A DNA stretch of 64,000 nucleotides, from NCBI GenBank assembly GCA_963693305.1, contig OY855904.1, forward strand, positions 39,189,417 to 39,253,416, written 5' to 3'. This DNA comes from Meandrina meandrites. Lineage: Eukaryota > Cnidaria > Anthozoa > Scleractinia > Meandrinidae. Below are positions 46,331-55,468 of this stretch, one piece after another. The notes beneath the pieces were generated by a model, which was given only the letters and a program-made list of their open reading frames with translations, had not been told where the DNA came from and did no database searches. Position 1 is the stretch's first letter; every line of letters begins with the position of its first letter. A program made the translations under genes and the position numbers.

Positions 46331-46999
46331 TTAATTAATCTCAATTAGAAACTGAAGAGGCATGCCGTTGAAGTCAAACAGATTATTATTTTCTTCTCTG
46401 ACTGATATTGTCATATTTGTGATATACTTATCAGCGGATATGTCACGCAAAATATGTTGTGGGCTGCTTTGATAAAAAACGTTTTCATATGGTTTTCCTG
46501 TAATGTCAAAAGTTTGTAAAACAGTAGACGGTTTTCCATTTAACAGATTCTGTTCTTTGTCAAGTAGGTCGCAATGAATGTAATAGGTCGTTGCGGAATT
46601 CAGCCTTTTTAAGAACGTTTTAAATCCCAATGTAAAAGAGTTTAAATTGAGTAAATTGCCTAAATTGGAATCAATAACAATCTTTTTAAACTGTGGATTT
46701 GTGATTACAAGCTGGCCAACAATAGTATTAACATCTGTTTGCAATGGGACCCTATGTTTGTTTAAACTGTTTCTGATTTCACTAGCCAACGCATCGAGTG
46801 TATAATGGCCCTGCAAAAAAGTAACTTTGAAAGGCTTTTCGACAGTATCTAACAAAGTAATTGCCCCCTCTTCCTTTACGTTAAACCACGAATTGTAAAG
46901 AGAACAACTTAACAGCTGGATATAGCTTGGTTTTTCAATAGGCTGGTCAAAATAGACCGTATGCGGATTTTCTTTTGTAACAACAGTTAGAATGACCAT
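46331..46999 (-). CDS. candidate minor capsid (penton-like) protein
   Basis: 222 residues from ATG 46999. Mainly beta-type composition with hydrophobic alternation. A segment LQGHYTLDALASEIRNSL near residue 63 and a C-terminal ITNMTISVREENNNLFDFNG block ending in LQFLIEIN resemble the pattern of small jelly-roll virion proteins of Polintons and adintoviruses, as judged from memory. It ends 28 bp before the start of the next minus-strand gene and begins 40 bp from the divergent plus-strand gene. Its size fits a single jelly-roll. It could instead be a fibre-like or other surface protein. Confidence 0.45.
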   Translation of the reverse strand: MVILTVVTKENPHTVYFDQPIEKPSYIQLLSCSLYNSWFNVKEEGAITLLDTVEKPFKVTFLQGHYTLDALASEIRNSLNKHRVPLQTDVNTIVGQLVITNPQFKKIVIDSNLGNLLNLNSFTLGFKTFLKRLNSATTYYIHCDLLDKEQNLLNGKPSTVLQTFDITGKPYENVFYQSSPQHILRDISADKYITNMTISVREENNNLFDFNGMPLQFLIEIN

Positions 47000-47039
47000 T
47001 TTATAATTAGAGAAAAATATTTTGTTTAAATATAATATC
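47000..47039. promoter_or_regulatory. 40-bp divergent intergenic promoter region
   Basis: Only 40 bp of AT-rich sequence separate ATG 46999 (minus) and ATG 47040 (plus). It contains AATTATAAA reading left and AAATATAATATC reading right, so each start has its own AT motif within a few bases. Confidence 0.55.
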
Positions 47040-48599
47040 ATGGCTGCACTTCTAAAATGGATTCAGACACCACAAGCTGACAGTATTGCCAAAGTAGCAG
47101 AACAAAAGGCATGGAAAACCTTTCTTGCAAAATACCCGAAGGCCGATAAATCGAAGTTTGAGCCACAGACCGATTTCGCCAAAGACCACACAGCAACCTC
47201 AGAAATTTATTTCAAAGCAGGGCCAGGCAATTTGATAAACGTTTTTGGTTCAGACAGCAAATATTGGAGCCTGGAAATGAAAAGTGCGCTGGGTGTTGGC
47301 CAATCATCAGAAGGTTTTCCACAACAGCTTACACCAAGTGGTTTAAAAGGTGACTCTTTGCCAATTCCTGCTGTTGGCTTTCACGATGCCGCCCCGTTCA
47401 GAGAGGTATTTCAAAAAACCAAACTCACCCACCATTCAGGGAAAGAGTCCAAAACATGGCTAGCCGGCCCAAATATGAAATATTGGCCTCAGCAGCTGAA
47501 TTTTGCTGTCTGGTGCACGACAACGGGCTGTGGTATCAGTCGCGAAATTTTCGATGACAACTCTGCTATCCCTTTGCCACCGAATGTGCGAGCTTTTTAC
47601 AAGTTCCATATATATTTTACTGTCAGGCGAATATTGTTTCAGATGGGAGGAATACAAAGCATAAGCGCTTTGCCAGGCGACCCTACTTTTGACCAGTTTA
47701 ACAACAAGTATGACGTTGCTTCATACAAAAGAATATGCAATGAGTTCGGAGTCGACCCGTCAAGCGATTTTCGTTTTAAAAGAGGCGCAAACCACGGCCT
47801 GGGAAGCGTTTACATCTACGTCACAAACGTTGGACCTGATAAAACATCAGTCAGTTACCCCGGTCAAGATAAATTTTCTGACTAAGGCGGTTCAGGCTCA
47901 AAAGGTAACTTGATTTATTATATCGAGCCGGATGACGCTGCCTACGGCCAGGCAGACTGGTTTTGTCCCAATGTAGCAGAAGGTCTGACCCAGGCGGGTT
48001 TGGCACGAATAAACCAGTCGATAGAGGCGTTCGTTTACTGTGTTTTGGGCTCACAGGTGAACGTTAGAAGTAGCATACTTGGGTCAGGAGGGCGCGCAAA
48101 GGAAGCGCAAAGTGAGTTCCTTGTGCTAATGGAAAACTCAATAAGGCAACCGGATCTGGCAAAGTCAGTTCAAAGGTACCAACTTGCTGTCGACGAGGCA
48201 AAGGTGAGGCTTAACCTTGCTGTGTGTCCGGGGGCCTGGCTGATGCCTGCGCGGATGGTAATAAATATGGAAAGTGTAACTGGTTACAACAACCAGCTCA
48301 AACAAGCTGTGCCAGGCATGAAGCTAGGGGTTAACGACGAAGTAAATAAGGGCACAAAAAAAGCAGCGCTAAAGCTGATGGCAGGAGGACCAACAAAGAT
48401 AAACCCACCAAACAGCCACCCCTCAAACCCGATACACAAGGAAGCAACGCAGCCTGAAAAGCAAACACCTCAGCCTGAAGATCAAACACCTCAGCCTGAA
48501 GAGCAAAAACCTGATAGCACTGAAACACATGAAAATAATAAAGCAGCTGTTGTTATTGGTGCCGTCGGGATTGCTGCTTTTATTTACTTTATGCGCTAA
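47040..48599 (+). pseudogene. large virion-like protein with C-terminal anchor, broken by one in-frame stop
   Basis: Two open stretches in the same frame (47040-47882 and 47886-48596) are separated only by TAA at 47883-47885; together they span about 519 codons. The first has MKYWPQQLNFAVWCTTTGCG near residue 145. The second has ADWFCPNVAEGLTQAGLARI and a Pro/Gln/Glu repeat (QPEKQTPQPEDQTPQPEEQK), and ends with a single membrane segment (AAVVIGAVGIAAFIYFMR). A long ectodomain-like part, a Pro-rich stalk and a terminal membrane anchor suggest a surface or membrane-associated virion protein. Function not established. The stop looks like decay, since downstream coding remains open and conserved in style. 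Confidence 0.6.
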
Positions 48600-49991
48600 C
48601 GCCGCTTCTTGATGTATTTTTCCACAAGAAAGGCAACCACAGCCAAAATAATCAGCCAGGTGTGCTCAGCAAGAAAACCGATAGCTTGACCGGCGGCTTT
48701 GAAAAGAAAGCTAACAATTGAGCCAATAAAACCGGGCAGAGCTGATGCAAGCTTTGAGCCAATATCTTTCAGACCTTTTTCCAACGCTTTACCGGTGGCT
48801 TTCAAAGCGTTTGTAATAGCCCCAATGACAGCACCAATCGTGACACCGGCAGCAAGAACGATAGCCGTAATGGTTACGCCATATTTTTTGAATATCTCTT
48901 TCACCCTCTCACGAAGTGGAAGCGCTCTTTCTCTTTCATCAATCTGCGTTTGCAAACGAGCAAGCTCCTCTTGTATTTCCGCCACTCTTCCTTCGGCAGC
49001 TTGTTTATCAGAAGGTGATGTGTTTTCATCGTCGATAACTGCCTGATCTTCCTCATTTTGGCGCTGCAGTTCTGCTTCTTGTTCTTTCAGCGCATCCAAC
49101 GTTCTTGTGTCGTTGAGCCTTGCTTCCATTGTGTTTCTTTCGCTCTCTTTGGCCGCCAGGCTTGCTCTAAGTTGGTTGACCCTGGTTTGTTCTTTGGCTT
49201 TGGTTTTTGCTTGTTTCTCGAGAGCCGCCACCTCTTTTTTGCATTTTCAAAATCCTTTTGATAATTTTTTTTCAGTTGCTGCAGTCTCCGCAGTTCTGAT
49301 TCACTTTCAACGTTTGTACCTTGTTCTTCTTGAATTTTTTCGATCTGAGCTTGATTTTGCTCGATTCTTATTCTAAGATCTTGCACTTCTTGGGCGGCTT
49401 TTTCTCTTTCAGAGGCGAGTTTTTCTGCATCTCTGAGTTGTTTTTCAGCTTCTCTTAATCTCTGCCGGTTTTCTCTTATTTCATCATTGTCTTGAGTAAT
49501 CAGAGATTCAGCTTCTGGACCAAGGGATGTTTTGAACTTGTCTGTAAATTTTTTGAGAAGACCTTTCCCATCTTTTCTGAAAATTTCAGTCTCGCCACCC
49601 CTTGTTCCATATGAAACGATTGTATTCTCATTGCCGGGCTTTTTGCCGAAACCTATTGGGCCTAATTTCCCGAAGTCAACTCTTGGAAACCTCCTTTTAA
49701 TAAGATCTCTTGCTCTTTCAAGAATCGCTGGTTTGTCTTGTTGATGAGTAAAGCTCCCCAACACAAAGGGATTTCATCAAATGATGTTTCTGGAAGTCCG
49801 CTCTGTTCGTGCTGCATAGTTTGCATTTCATGTTGTTCACCACCATGGTAGGGGGTGGACACTGTACCAGGCTGAAATGGCTGGGTTCTGTTAGCCTCTT
49901 GTTCATCATCATCATCATCGTCATCATCATCATGGTCAATATCGTGGTCAAGATCTGGTTGCTCCATACCAAATTCGCCACCTTCTGCCAT
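48596..49991 (-). pseudogene. coiled-coil protein with hydrophobic C-terminal domain, two frame breaks
   Basis: Three overlapping minus-strand frames form one gene of about 460 codons: 49991 to about 49765, about 49764 to 49235, and 49231 to 48596. The later two open with GTG rather than ATG, which supports frameshifts near 49765 and 49235. Order of parts: an N-terminal acidic Asp run (HDDDDDDDDDE), a Lys-rich globular region (VSYGTRGGETEIFRKDGKGL), long coiled coils rich in Glu/Arg/Gln, and a C-terminal hydrophobic domain with several helices ending KKRR. This suggests a membrane-linked scaffold or internal virion protein. It overlaps the 47040-48599 gene tail-to-tail by 4 nt. Confidence 0.65.
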
Positions 49992-50071
49992 CGAATATCA
50001 ACAAAGTTGATGGAGTTATTTTATATTTACAATTGAAATTTTAATTGAACATTTTTATATTTCTTACAATA
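49992..50071. promoter_or_regulatory. divergent promoter region between coiled-coil and capsid genes
   Basis: 80 bp of AT-rich DNA. TTATATTT at 50055-50062 lies nine bases before the capsid ATG (50072). GATATTCG directly precedes ATG 49991 on the other strand. Confidence 0.5.
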
Positions 50072-51749
50072 ATGGACAGTGTACAGGAGAACCTTCGACC
50101 AACACGCAGTGAAAAAACTCTCGGCGCCCTAAAAGCGGAGCACGCGGTGAAACGCATCACTTTCGAGCGCACAGAAGCCAATCCGCAGGAAACGCTTTAT
50201 GTTTCGGTGCCCAAGCTGAATGAAAACGAGGTCATTGTTCCCGGCTCACTTGCGCTGCGCTTCAACATCGATTTGAGCGGAGGCCATGCCAACAACTTTC
50301 TTGTTGACAATGTTGGTAGGGCGCTAGTTGACAAACTTGTTGTGAAGTACTCTGGCACTATCCTGCAGGACACAGTTGGTTATGACATTTACAAGATATT
50401 CGAGGATCTCTTTCTATCGCAGGAGGAGCGCGACAACATGCTGCAAGATGGAATCCAGAGTGAGGACCTCAACAAAATTCTCTCAAACGCGGGTGATAAA
50501 AAGACCTCAGGCGTAGCTGCAGAAAACAAACTGAACGGGATTTACGGAACCAAATACAGGATCCGCCTTGACCACCAGATTTTGAACGACCACGGGACCT
50601 TTTATCCGCAGGCTCTATACAACGATCTTGTATTCGAACTGACACTTGCGCCAGCCTCTCAGGTTGTCAGAGGCTCAGATACAACAAAACTGAAATACAA
50701 GCTAACAAACATCCAGCTGGAGTACGAGATGATAAGAAGCAAAACACTAGCAGATGAAGCCCTCAGCGCGTACTCAAGTGGAAAGGAATTTGCATATGAC
50801 CACATTCAGCGTGACGAAGTGGTTATGTTTGCCAAAGGCACAGACACAAGGCTAAATCTTAGAGTTAACCCGCAGAGAAGGTCCCTCAAAGGCATCTTGC
50901 TACTTTTTGTCGAGCCCTATGTTGCTGGTGCAAGGCAGGCAGAAACTTATTTAAACCCAGACCTGACGAAAGTTAGTGTCACAGTAAACAGCTCACCCAA
51001 CAGGCTGTACAACAACGGCATTGAAGGAATTGATGTCTGGGAGGAGGTCAAACGCCCGGGGGGGACACTTCCTATAAATGGGCTAATGGGGATGTGCCGC
51101 TGGATGGGGTCGCATTTTCACGACAGGACTGACTATAATGGGGCCGCTTTTTCAAGCACTTTTTATAGGGTGACTAGAATGGGGTCACACTTTTCTTGGA
51201 TTTTGAGGGTAAGAAAATTCTGGCAAGTTGTGATTTATAAACGGAAAGATTCGCCAAAAAGAAAAAGTTACCGTATTCATTGCTGTTGTTTAATATTTGA
51301 CAAACGGCTCCCATTACGTGACTAAGTTGGGGTCATGAAAATTACATTTACCCAAAAGTGACTAAGATGGGGTCTATAATTGGCCGTAGAATATGACTAT
51401 AATGGGGTAGGGGTTCTGAGAGGCTAGCGGCACATACCCAGCAAAGATTGGCCCAAGTAACTCCCCCGGGGTCAAACGCTTCTTTCTCAAAGCTGAAAAC
51501 AAAACACAGCACATGAATGCAACAAAGTTTTATACAGAAAACAAGTTCGGGCTTATGATCGATCTGCGTTCCATGGCTGACCACTCGATGCACGGAAGCG
51601 GTATGCGACTTGTAAACACAAAGGATGGGGTACAGCTGGAGCTCGAGAGGAATGCAAGTGGCTCTGGCAATGTGAACTGCCACATTTACGTAATCAGCGA
51701 CGCGCAGATGAATATATTAGGAAGGCAATTAGAATCTGTGCAGTACTAA
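50072..51749 (+). pseudogene. major capsid protein (double jelly-roll type), interrupted by a MITE
   Basis: Coding parts 50072-51055 (328 codons) and 51480-51746 (89 codons before the stop) are in register around an insertion at 51056-51471, so the gene was about 417 codons. Sequence features match Polinton/adintovirus capsid proteins: an N-terminal RPTRSEKTLGALKAEHAV helix, beta-rich regions with LVVKYSGTILQDTVGYDIYK and PQALYNDLVFELTLAP, and near the end FGLMIDLRSMADHSMHGSG. The capsid forms pseudo-hexameric trimers in the icosahedral shell. Start ATG 50072 follows the TTATATTT motif. The ATPase gene starts five bases after the stop. As it stands the insertion adds unrelated residues and a stop at 51325. 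Confidence 0.85.
51056..51471. mobile_element. 415-bp MITE inside the capsid gene
   Basis: Ends CCGGGGGGGACACTT and the complement of CCCCGGGGGAG, flanked by TCAAACGC (51048-51055 and 51472-51479; GTCAAACGC if one counts nine). Internal 'ctataatggggt' words recur. Related at both ends to the sequence at 61243-61690. 8-9 bp duplications are typical of hAT or Mutator-type MITEs. Confidence 0.85.
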
Positions 51750-51754
51750 TAGAA

Positions 51755-52360
51755 ATGGATCCGAGCAAGATACCCTTCAACGCTCTGATTGTAGGCCCGA
51801 CAAATTCAGGTAAATCTAAATATGTGGTTGACCAGATCTACGGCCCTTTCCGCGGCAAGTTCGACTACATTGTTCTTATCTGCCCAACATTCGTGCACAA
51901 CAAGACCTACCACCGAATTGGTGAAAATGATCCAAGAATGATTGTGATAATATGCAAGCAGCATGAGGTTGAAATTTTTTTGAATATCGTGACCTGGCTG
52001 TTTGAGGGCACCAACACGCTCATAATCCTAGATGACTGCGCAGCCTCCAAAGATGTGAAAGGGCGCACAGGCCAGCTGGTGAATCTTGGCTTTTCCGCCC
52101 GACATATCGGAATCAGCGTTTGGGTGCTGACCCAGAAGATAACCAGCATAACACCTTCCTTCCGTGAAAACGTGGCGGCTATCGTTTTATTTTACACTCC
52201 CTCAGCCAAAACTACGAAGGCGATCTTTGAAGATTACGCCGGCGAACTCTCCCACGATGAGTACAAATCTCTAATTTCAAAGCTGAAAGAGCGGAAGTTC
52301 TCTTATCTCGTGTTCTCGCTTCGCTACCCCTACGGTATTCATTTTGAATTAAAAAAATAA
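51755..52360 (+). CDS. A32-like FtsK/HerA-family DNA packaging ATPase
   Basis: 201 residues, intact. Walker A GPTNSGKS at residues 14-21, Walker B TLIILDD at 88-94, and a sensor-type region with GISVWVLTQKI near 125. This is the viral genome-packaging ATPase of Polintons, adintoviruses and NCLDV relatives; it pumps DNA into the preformed capsid using ATP. It starts five bases after the capsid stop, the only tight pair lacking its own strong TATATA motif, so the two are probably co-transcribed. Confidence 0.9.
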   Translation: MDPSKIPFNALIVGPTNSGKSKYVVDQIYGPFRGKFDYIVLICPTFVHNKTYHRIGENDPRMIVIICKQHEVEIFLNIVTWLFEGTNTLIILDDCAASKDVKGRTGQLVNLGFSARHIGISVWVLTQKITSITPSFRENVAAIVLFYTPSAKTTKAIFEDYAGELSHDEYKSLISKLKERKFSYLVFSLRYPYGIHFELKK

Positions 52361-52366
52361 AAGTTG

Positions 52367-52372
52367 TATATA
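52367..52372 (+). promoter_or_regulatory. TATATA motif 6 bases before ATG 52379
   Basis: GTATATAGTTACA lies between the ATPase stop and the next start. Confidence 0.5.
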
Positions 52373-52378
52373 GTTACA

Positions 52379-52966
52379 ATGGCTGAACAAGAGTTCGCAG
52401 AAGTTATAAACCTACTGGAAGCTGAGCCATCAAGCAGCCCAGCTGGTAGTAGCATTGTGCCAGACTTAACAAGCTTAACGGTCCCCGGACCTAACATTCC
52501 TGCTCTTCGTGAGCAGCTGGCCGTGCTTGTATCAACAGGCAAATCCAAAGAGGCCATCGGAGTGCAATTAACACATGAGCAGTTGAAACGCTTGACTGAT
52601 AAAGAAGTTGAAAAGTACTACAAGAGATATGAAACCTTCGTTGGCAGCAAGACAACCGAAAGCATGGTTGACAGCCTGCTTACGCTTCTGACAAGAGGCC
52701 TGCAAATGGTTATTGAAATAGATGATGTTGATGCAATGAAAAAAGAACTAAAAGAAGACTTCATTATTAACAAAGAAATGACAGATTTTGTTGGCAGTCT
52801 CTCTTTGAAATATGGAAAATTTCTTGCTCCTATTTCCGCTGCTTTTATAACGGCGAAGCACATTGATTTTAACTCACATTTGCAGAGAAAGGATGAATCA
52901 AAATTAGAAGAAATTTCTGAGCATACCTCACCAACTGCTGAACAATCACAGACAAATTCTGAGTAA
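52379..52966 (+). CDS. helical protein, unknown
   Basis: 195 residues from ATG 52379. The N-terminal 45 residues are Pro/Ser-rich. The middle has a charged helical motif (LTHEQLKRLTDKEVEKYYKR) and then a mixed helical domain (TTESMVDSLLTLLTRGLQM, MTDFVGSLSLKYGKFL). The C-terminus is Ser/Glu/Gln-rich and disordered-looking. No cysteine protease triad and no membrane helix. Its position between the ATPase and the small membrane proteins suggests a virion role. Family not named. Confidence 0.65.
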   Translation: MAEQEFAEVINLLEAEPSSSPAGSSIVPDLTSLTVPGPNIPALREQLAVLVSTGKSKEAIGVQLTHEQLKRLTDKEVEKYYKRYETFVGSKTTESMVDSLLTLLTRGLQMVIEIDDVDAMKKELKEDFIINKEMTDFVGSLSLKYGKFLAPISAAFITAKHIDFNSHLQRKDESKLEEISEHTSPTAEQSQTNSE

Positions 52967-53013
52967 TTTCTAAGTATTATTTTATTTGCTTAACATATAC
53001 GCTTTGTTTCAAA

Positions 53014-53313
53014 ATGTCAACCGAACAATCAGAGAGTACAAATTCACAGGATGATACCCCTCAGGTCGATATCACACAGCAAGCAACAACTCCAACTCCA
53101 ACTACAGCCCATCAGCGTGCAAAAAATCCCAAGCGTGTGGCTGCAGGCAAATTGGTTGCTGAAAGAACGCGGCTAGCCCGTGAACAACAGAAAAAAGCAG
53201 CAGCTGAGGCTGCTATTATAATCGCAAACAACAAGACAAAGGCCACTGCCCCGGTTTCTGAGCCAGACCCGCCTATTGCAGGCGAAACACCAGAGTACCG
53301 AAGAAAAAAATAG
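53014..53313 (+). CDS. Thr/Gln/Ala-rich protein, probably N-terminal part of a broken gene
   Basis: 99 residues from ATG 53014: a Ser/Thr/Gln-rich start, then Lys/Arg/Ala helix (KRVAAGKLVAERTRLARE, KKAAAEAAIIIA). It ends at an A-run followed by TAG. The next frame (53289-53509) has a membrane segment but no ATG, so the two were probably one gene now separated by a one-base shift at or before the A-run. A +1 recoding event is a less likely alternative. Confidence 0.55.
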   Translation: MSTEQSESTNSQDDTPQVDITQQATTPTPTTAHQRAKNPKRVAAGKLVAERTRLAREQQKKAAAEAAIIIANNKTKATAPVSEPDPPIAGETPEYRRKK

Positions 53314-53509
53314 CAGTCTCAGCACCACACAATGGATTGGTGTTGCAAGTATAGTCGTTTCACTGATCGGGATTTATTACAAACGTGAAGAGCTCAAGGC
53401 CGTATTCAGCAAAAAAAGTACACCTGAGTCAAAACCTGTTCACAAAAAGACACCTGATCCACAGCCTGCTCGCATGACACAGCCCAGAGGTGTAAAACAT
53501 TTGGATTGA
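53289..53509 (+). pseudogene. membrane-segment part continuing the preceding gene
   Basis: Open in the +1 frame relative to 53014-53313, beginning without ATG. It has a single membrane helix (STTQWIGVASIVVSLIGIYY) followed by Lys-rich KREELKAVFSKK and a Pro/Lys tail. It would give the preceding protein a C-terminal anchor. Confidence 0.5.
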
Positions 53510-53546
53510 ATATTTACGAATTAATATTATACCTGCCTACTATACC

Positions 53547-53708
53547 ATGAAGAAAGTTGACGTTCCACAAGTTCTTATCTCAACCGCGGCCATTTTTGGA
53601 ATCGGACTGATATGGTACGACTTCAACGTGAAGGTTTTTAATACGGTCCGTGATCTTTTGAATGCTACATTGTATAACCCGGACGCAGAAGAAGAGACAA
53701 ATAATTAA
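53547..53708 (+). CDS. 53-residue single-pass membrane protein
   Basis: ATG 53547, with TATACC directly upstream; ends TAA at 53706. MKKVDVPQVLISTAAIFGIG then LIWYDFNVKV: one hydrophobic helix near the N-terminus and an acidic tail (PDAEEETNN). Below common length cut-offs, but start context, position in the cluster and spacing support it. Confidence 0.6.
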   Translation: MKKVDVPQVLISTAAIFGIGLIWYDFNVKVFNTVRDLLNATLYNPDAEEETNN

Positions 53709-53755
53709 TTTTGATTTAAACTTTTGTATGTTTCCATTTCTATACTTACAAAATA

Positions 53756-53977
53756 ATGTCAGACAACAAGCTTGTTAAAACAATCACAGATGCTGCTACT
53801 ATCACTGGTTTTGCCGCCGGCATCGGCTGGGTCGCAAAAAAGGTTGTGAAAGAAAATTTTACTTCTGACCCCAGCAGCAGTGCAATGAACTACGTGAAAT
53901 TTACAGCCGTCGTGGCGGGGAGCATTGCGCTCAAACAGTACCTCGAGGACCAAAAAATCCTTCCCACCAGCGTCTGA
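53756..53977 (+). CDS. 73-residue membrane protein
   Basis: ATG 53756, after TATACTTACAAAATA. Two weakly hydrophobic Gly/Ala stretches (ATITGFAAGIGWVAKK and VKFTAVVAGSIALKQYL) suggest one or two membrane helices. Part of the small-protein cluster between ATPase and integrase. Confidence 0.6.
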   Translation: MSDNKLVKTITDAATITGFAAGIGWVAKKVVKENFTSDPSSSAMNYVKFTAVVAGSIALKQYLEDQKILPTSV

Positions 53978-54008
53978 AATTAATGATTTGAAAAAAACTC
54001 TGCTCTGT

Positions 54009-54014
54009 TATATA
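54009..54014 (+). promoter_or_regulatory. TATATA motif 5 bases before ATG 54020
   Basis: GTTATATATCACA directly precedes the start codon. Confidence 0.5.
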
Positions 54015-54019
54015 TCACA

Positions 54020-54442
54020 ATGGCAAGTATCGCGATTATGGCTGGTGGGGCTATTTTGAATGCTGCGGCTTTTATCGGTGGCAATTATCTTGCGAAGGCA
54101 CTTGGCGGAGGTGATGCTGCACTTGATGAAAAAGTACGTCACGACAAAGCTCTCGAGGCGTATCAAGCGGCTTACGCCAAATACACCCGTGACCGCACCA
54201 AACTTCTCGACTGGATTGCGACTAACACGCAAATAAAGGAACAAGCCAAGCAGAACTTTACTAACACTGACTACGCCTTCAAACTGTATAATAAAGCGCA
54301 CCCTGACAAACAAATGATACCCCCCAAAGAACCCAAGTTCTCAGATTTCTATCAACCAAGCCAGCAGCAAAAAAATGGTGAACTCATGTTCGTGGGCGCC
54401 GGGGCTCTTGCTCTGGGCTATGCTGCCTTCCCTTTCCTTTAA
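54020..54442 (+). CDS. 140-residue protein with hydrophobic ends
   Basis: N-terminus MAGGAILNAAAFIGGNYLAK is hydrophobic. The middle is a long charged helix (DKALEAYQAAYAKYTRDRTK...). A FSDFYQPSQQQKNGEL motif precedes a second hydrophobic stretch (FVGAGALALGYAAFPFL). A two-ended membrane protein with a helical spacer fits a virion membrane or capsid-lining role; from memory similar small proteins occur in other cnidarian Polintons. Intact. Confidence 0.65.
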   Translation: MASIAIMAGGAILNAAAFIGGNYLAKALGGGDAALDEKVRHDKALEAYQAAYAKYTRDRTKLLDWIATNTQIKEQAKQNFTNTDYAFKLYNKAHPDKQMIPPKEPKFSDFYQPSQQQKNGELMFVGAGALALGYAAFPFL

Positions 54443-54472
54443 ACTTTTTTAATTCCTTACTTATATTACACG

Positions 54473-55468
54473 ATGGACGCCAAACTCGCAAAGTCATACT
54501 ATAGTCCTGGGGACTACTGGAAAGGTTTTGCCGCAATCAAAAAATTTTCCGAAGCTGCTAATGTACCAGAAGAAACCGCAAAAAAGTGGCTGTTCAAGCA
54601 AGCACTGTGGCAGATATTCCTCCCAGCACCAAAGCGCATTCCTCGGCCGAAATTCGACGTTCCTACACCAAACAAAGTGCATCAGGCGGATCTTCTTTTT
54701 TTGCCACATGACAAACTACCTCGCGGGCGCAAAGTTTTCAAATACGCACTCACCGTTGTCGACGTGGCCAGTAGATACAAAGAAGCTGAACCCTTAACCT
54801 GTAAAAACTCTGATGAAGTTGCCCTTGCTTTTAAGAGAATTTACAAACGCTCACCTCTGAAATGGCCTGAACTGCTGCAGGTTGACCCTGGGCGTGAATT
54901 CATGGGCGCTGTTACAAAAGAAATGGAAAATGACAAAACTTACATTCGGCGCGGGCGAGTTGACATTCACCGTGACCAGGCCATTGTTGAACGTTTCAAC
55001 CGCACCCTGGCTGAGCGCTTGTTCGGGCATCAGTACGCCGTTGAAATGCGCCTGACTGAGGGCCAGCGGTCCACTGCGTGGGTAAAAAGGCTTCCTGAAG
55101 TTGTGGCCGCTCTGAACAACGAAGTAACAAGCCTTACCGGCCAGAAACCCGCCGTTGCCATCAAAGAAAAAAATGTTTATGCAAAGCCATCGACACCTTA
55201 TTTGAGGCCTGTTGGAGAAAGGGAAAAAAAGCTCCCCTCTCTTGTGAATGTTAGGTATTGGTACCAACCTGGCGAGCTTGAAGGTGGTGTGAAAAGAGCC
55301 ACCGATCCAATCTGGTCTTTGAAAGTTTTCAACATTGAACGATCTTTTACCAAACCGAATCAGCCCGTTCTCTACTATTTACACGACGGGCCCAAGCGCG
55401 GCTTCGTGCGTGAAGAACTGCTAGTTGTACCTCCAAACACCACTCTTCCTCCGGCTAACGTTAACTAA
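54473..55468 (+). CDS. retroviral-type (rve) integrase
   Basis: 331 residues, intact. Catalytic D73 (HQADLLFL), D138 (LQVDPGREF) and E173 (IVERFNRTL) have the D,D35E spacing. The C-terminal region (DPIWSLKVFNIERSF, YYLHDGPKRGFVREELLVVP) is the small beta domain of Polinton integrases. An N-terminal zinc finger is not evident. It joins the element's ends to target DNA, giving the short duplication seen at the borders. Starts after TTATATTACACG. Overlaps the polymerase tail-to-tail by 4 nt. Confidence 0.92.
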   Translation: MDAKLAKSYYSPGDYWKGFAAIKKFSEAANVPEETAKKWLFKQALWQIFLPAPKRIPRPKFDVPTPNKVHQADLLFLPHDKLPRGRKVFKYALTVVDVASRYKEAEPLTCKNSDEVALAFKRIYKRSPLKWPELLQVDPGREFMGAVTKEMENDKTYIRRGRVDIHRDQAIVERFNRTLAERLFGHQYAVEMRLTEGQRSTAWVKRLPEVVAALNNEVTSLTGQKPAVAIKEKNVYAKPSTPYLRPVGEREKKLPSLVNVRYWYQPGELEGGVKRATDPIWSLKVFNIERSFTKPNQPVLYYLHDGPKRGFVREELLVVPPNTTLPPANVN

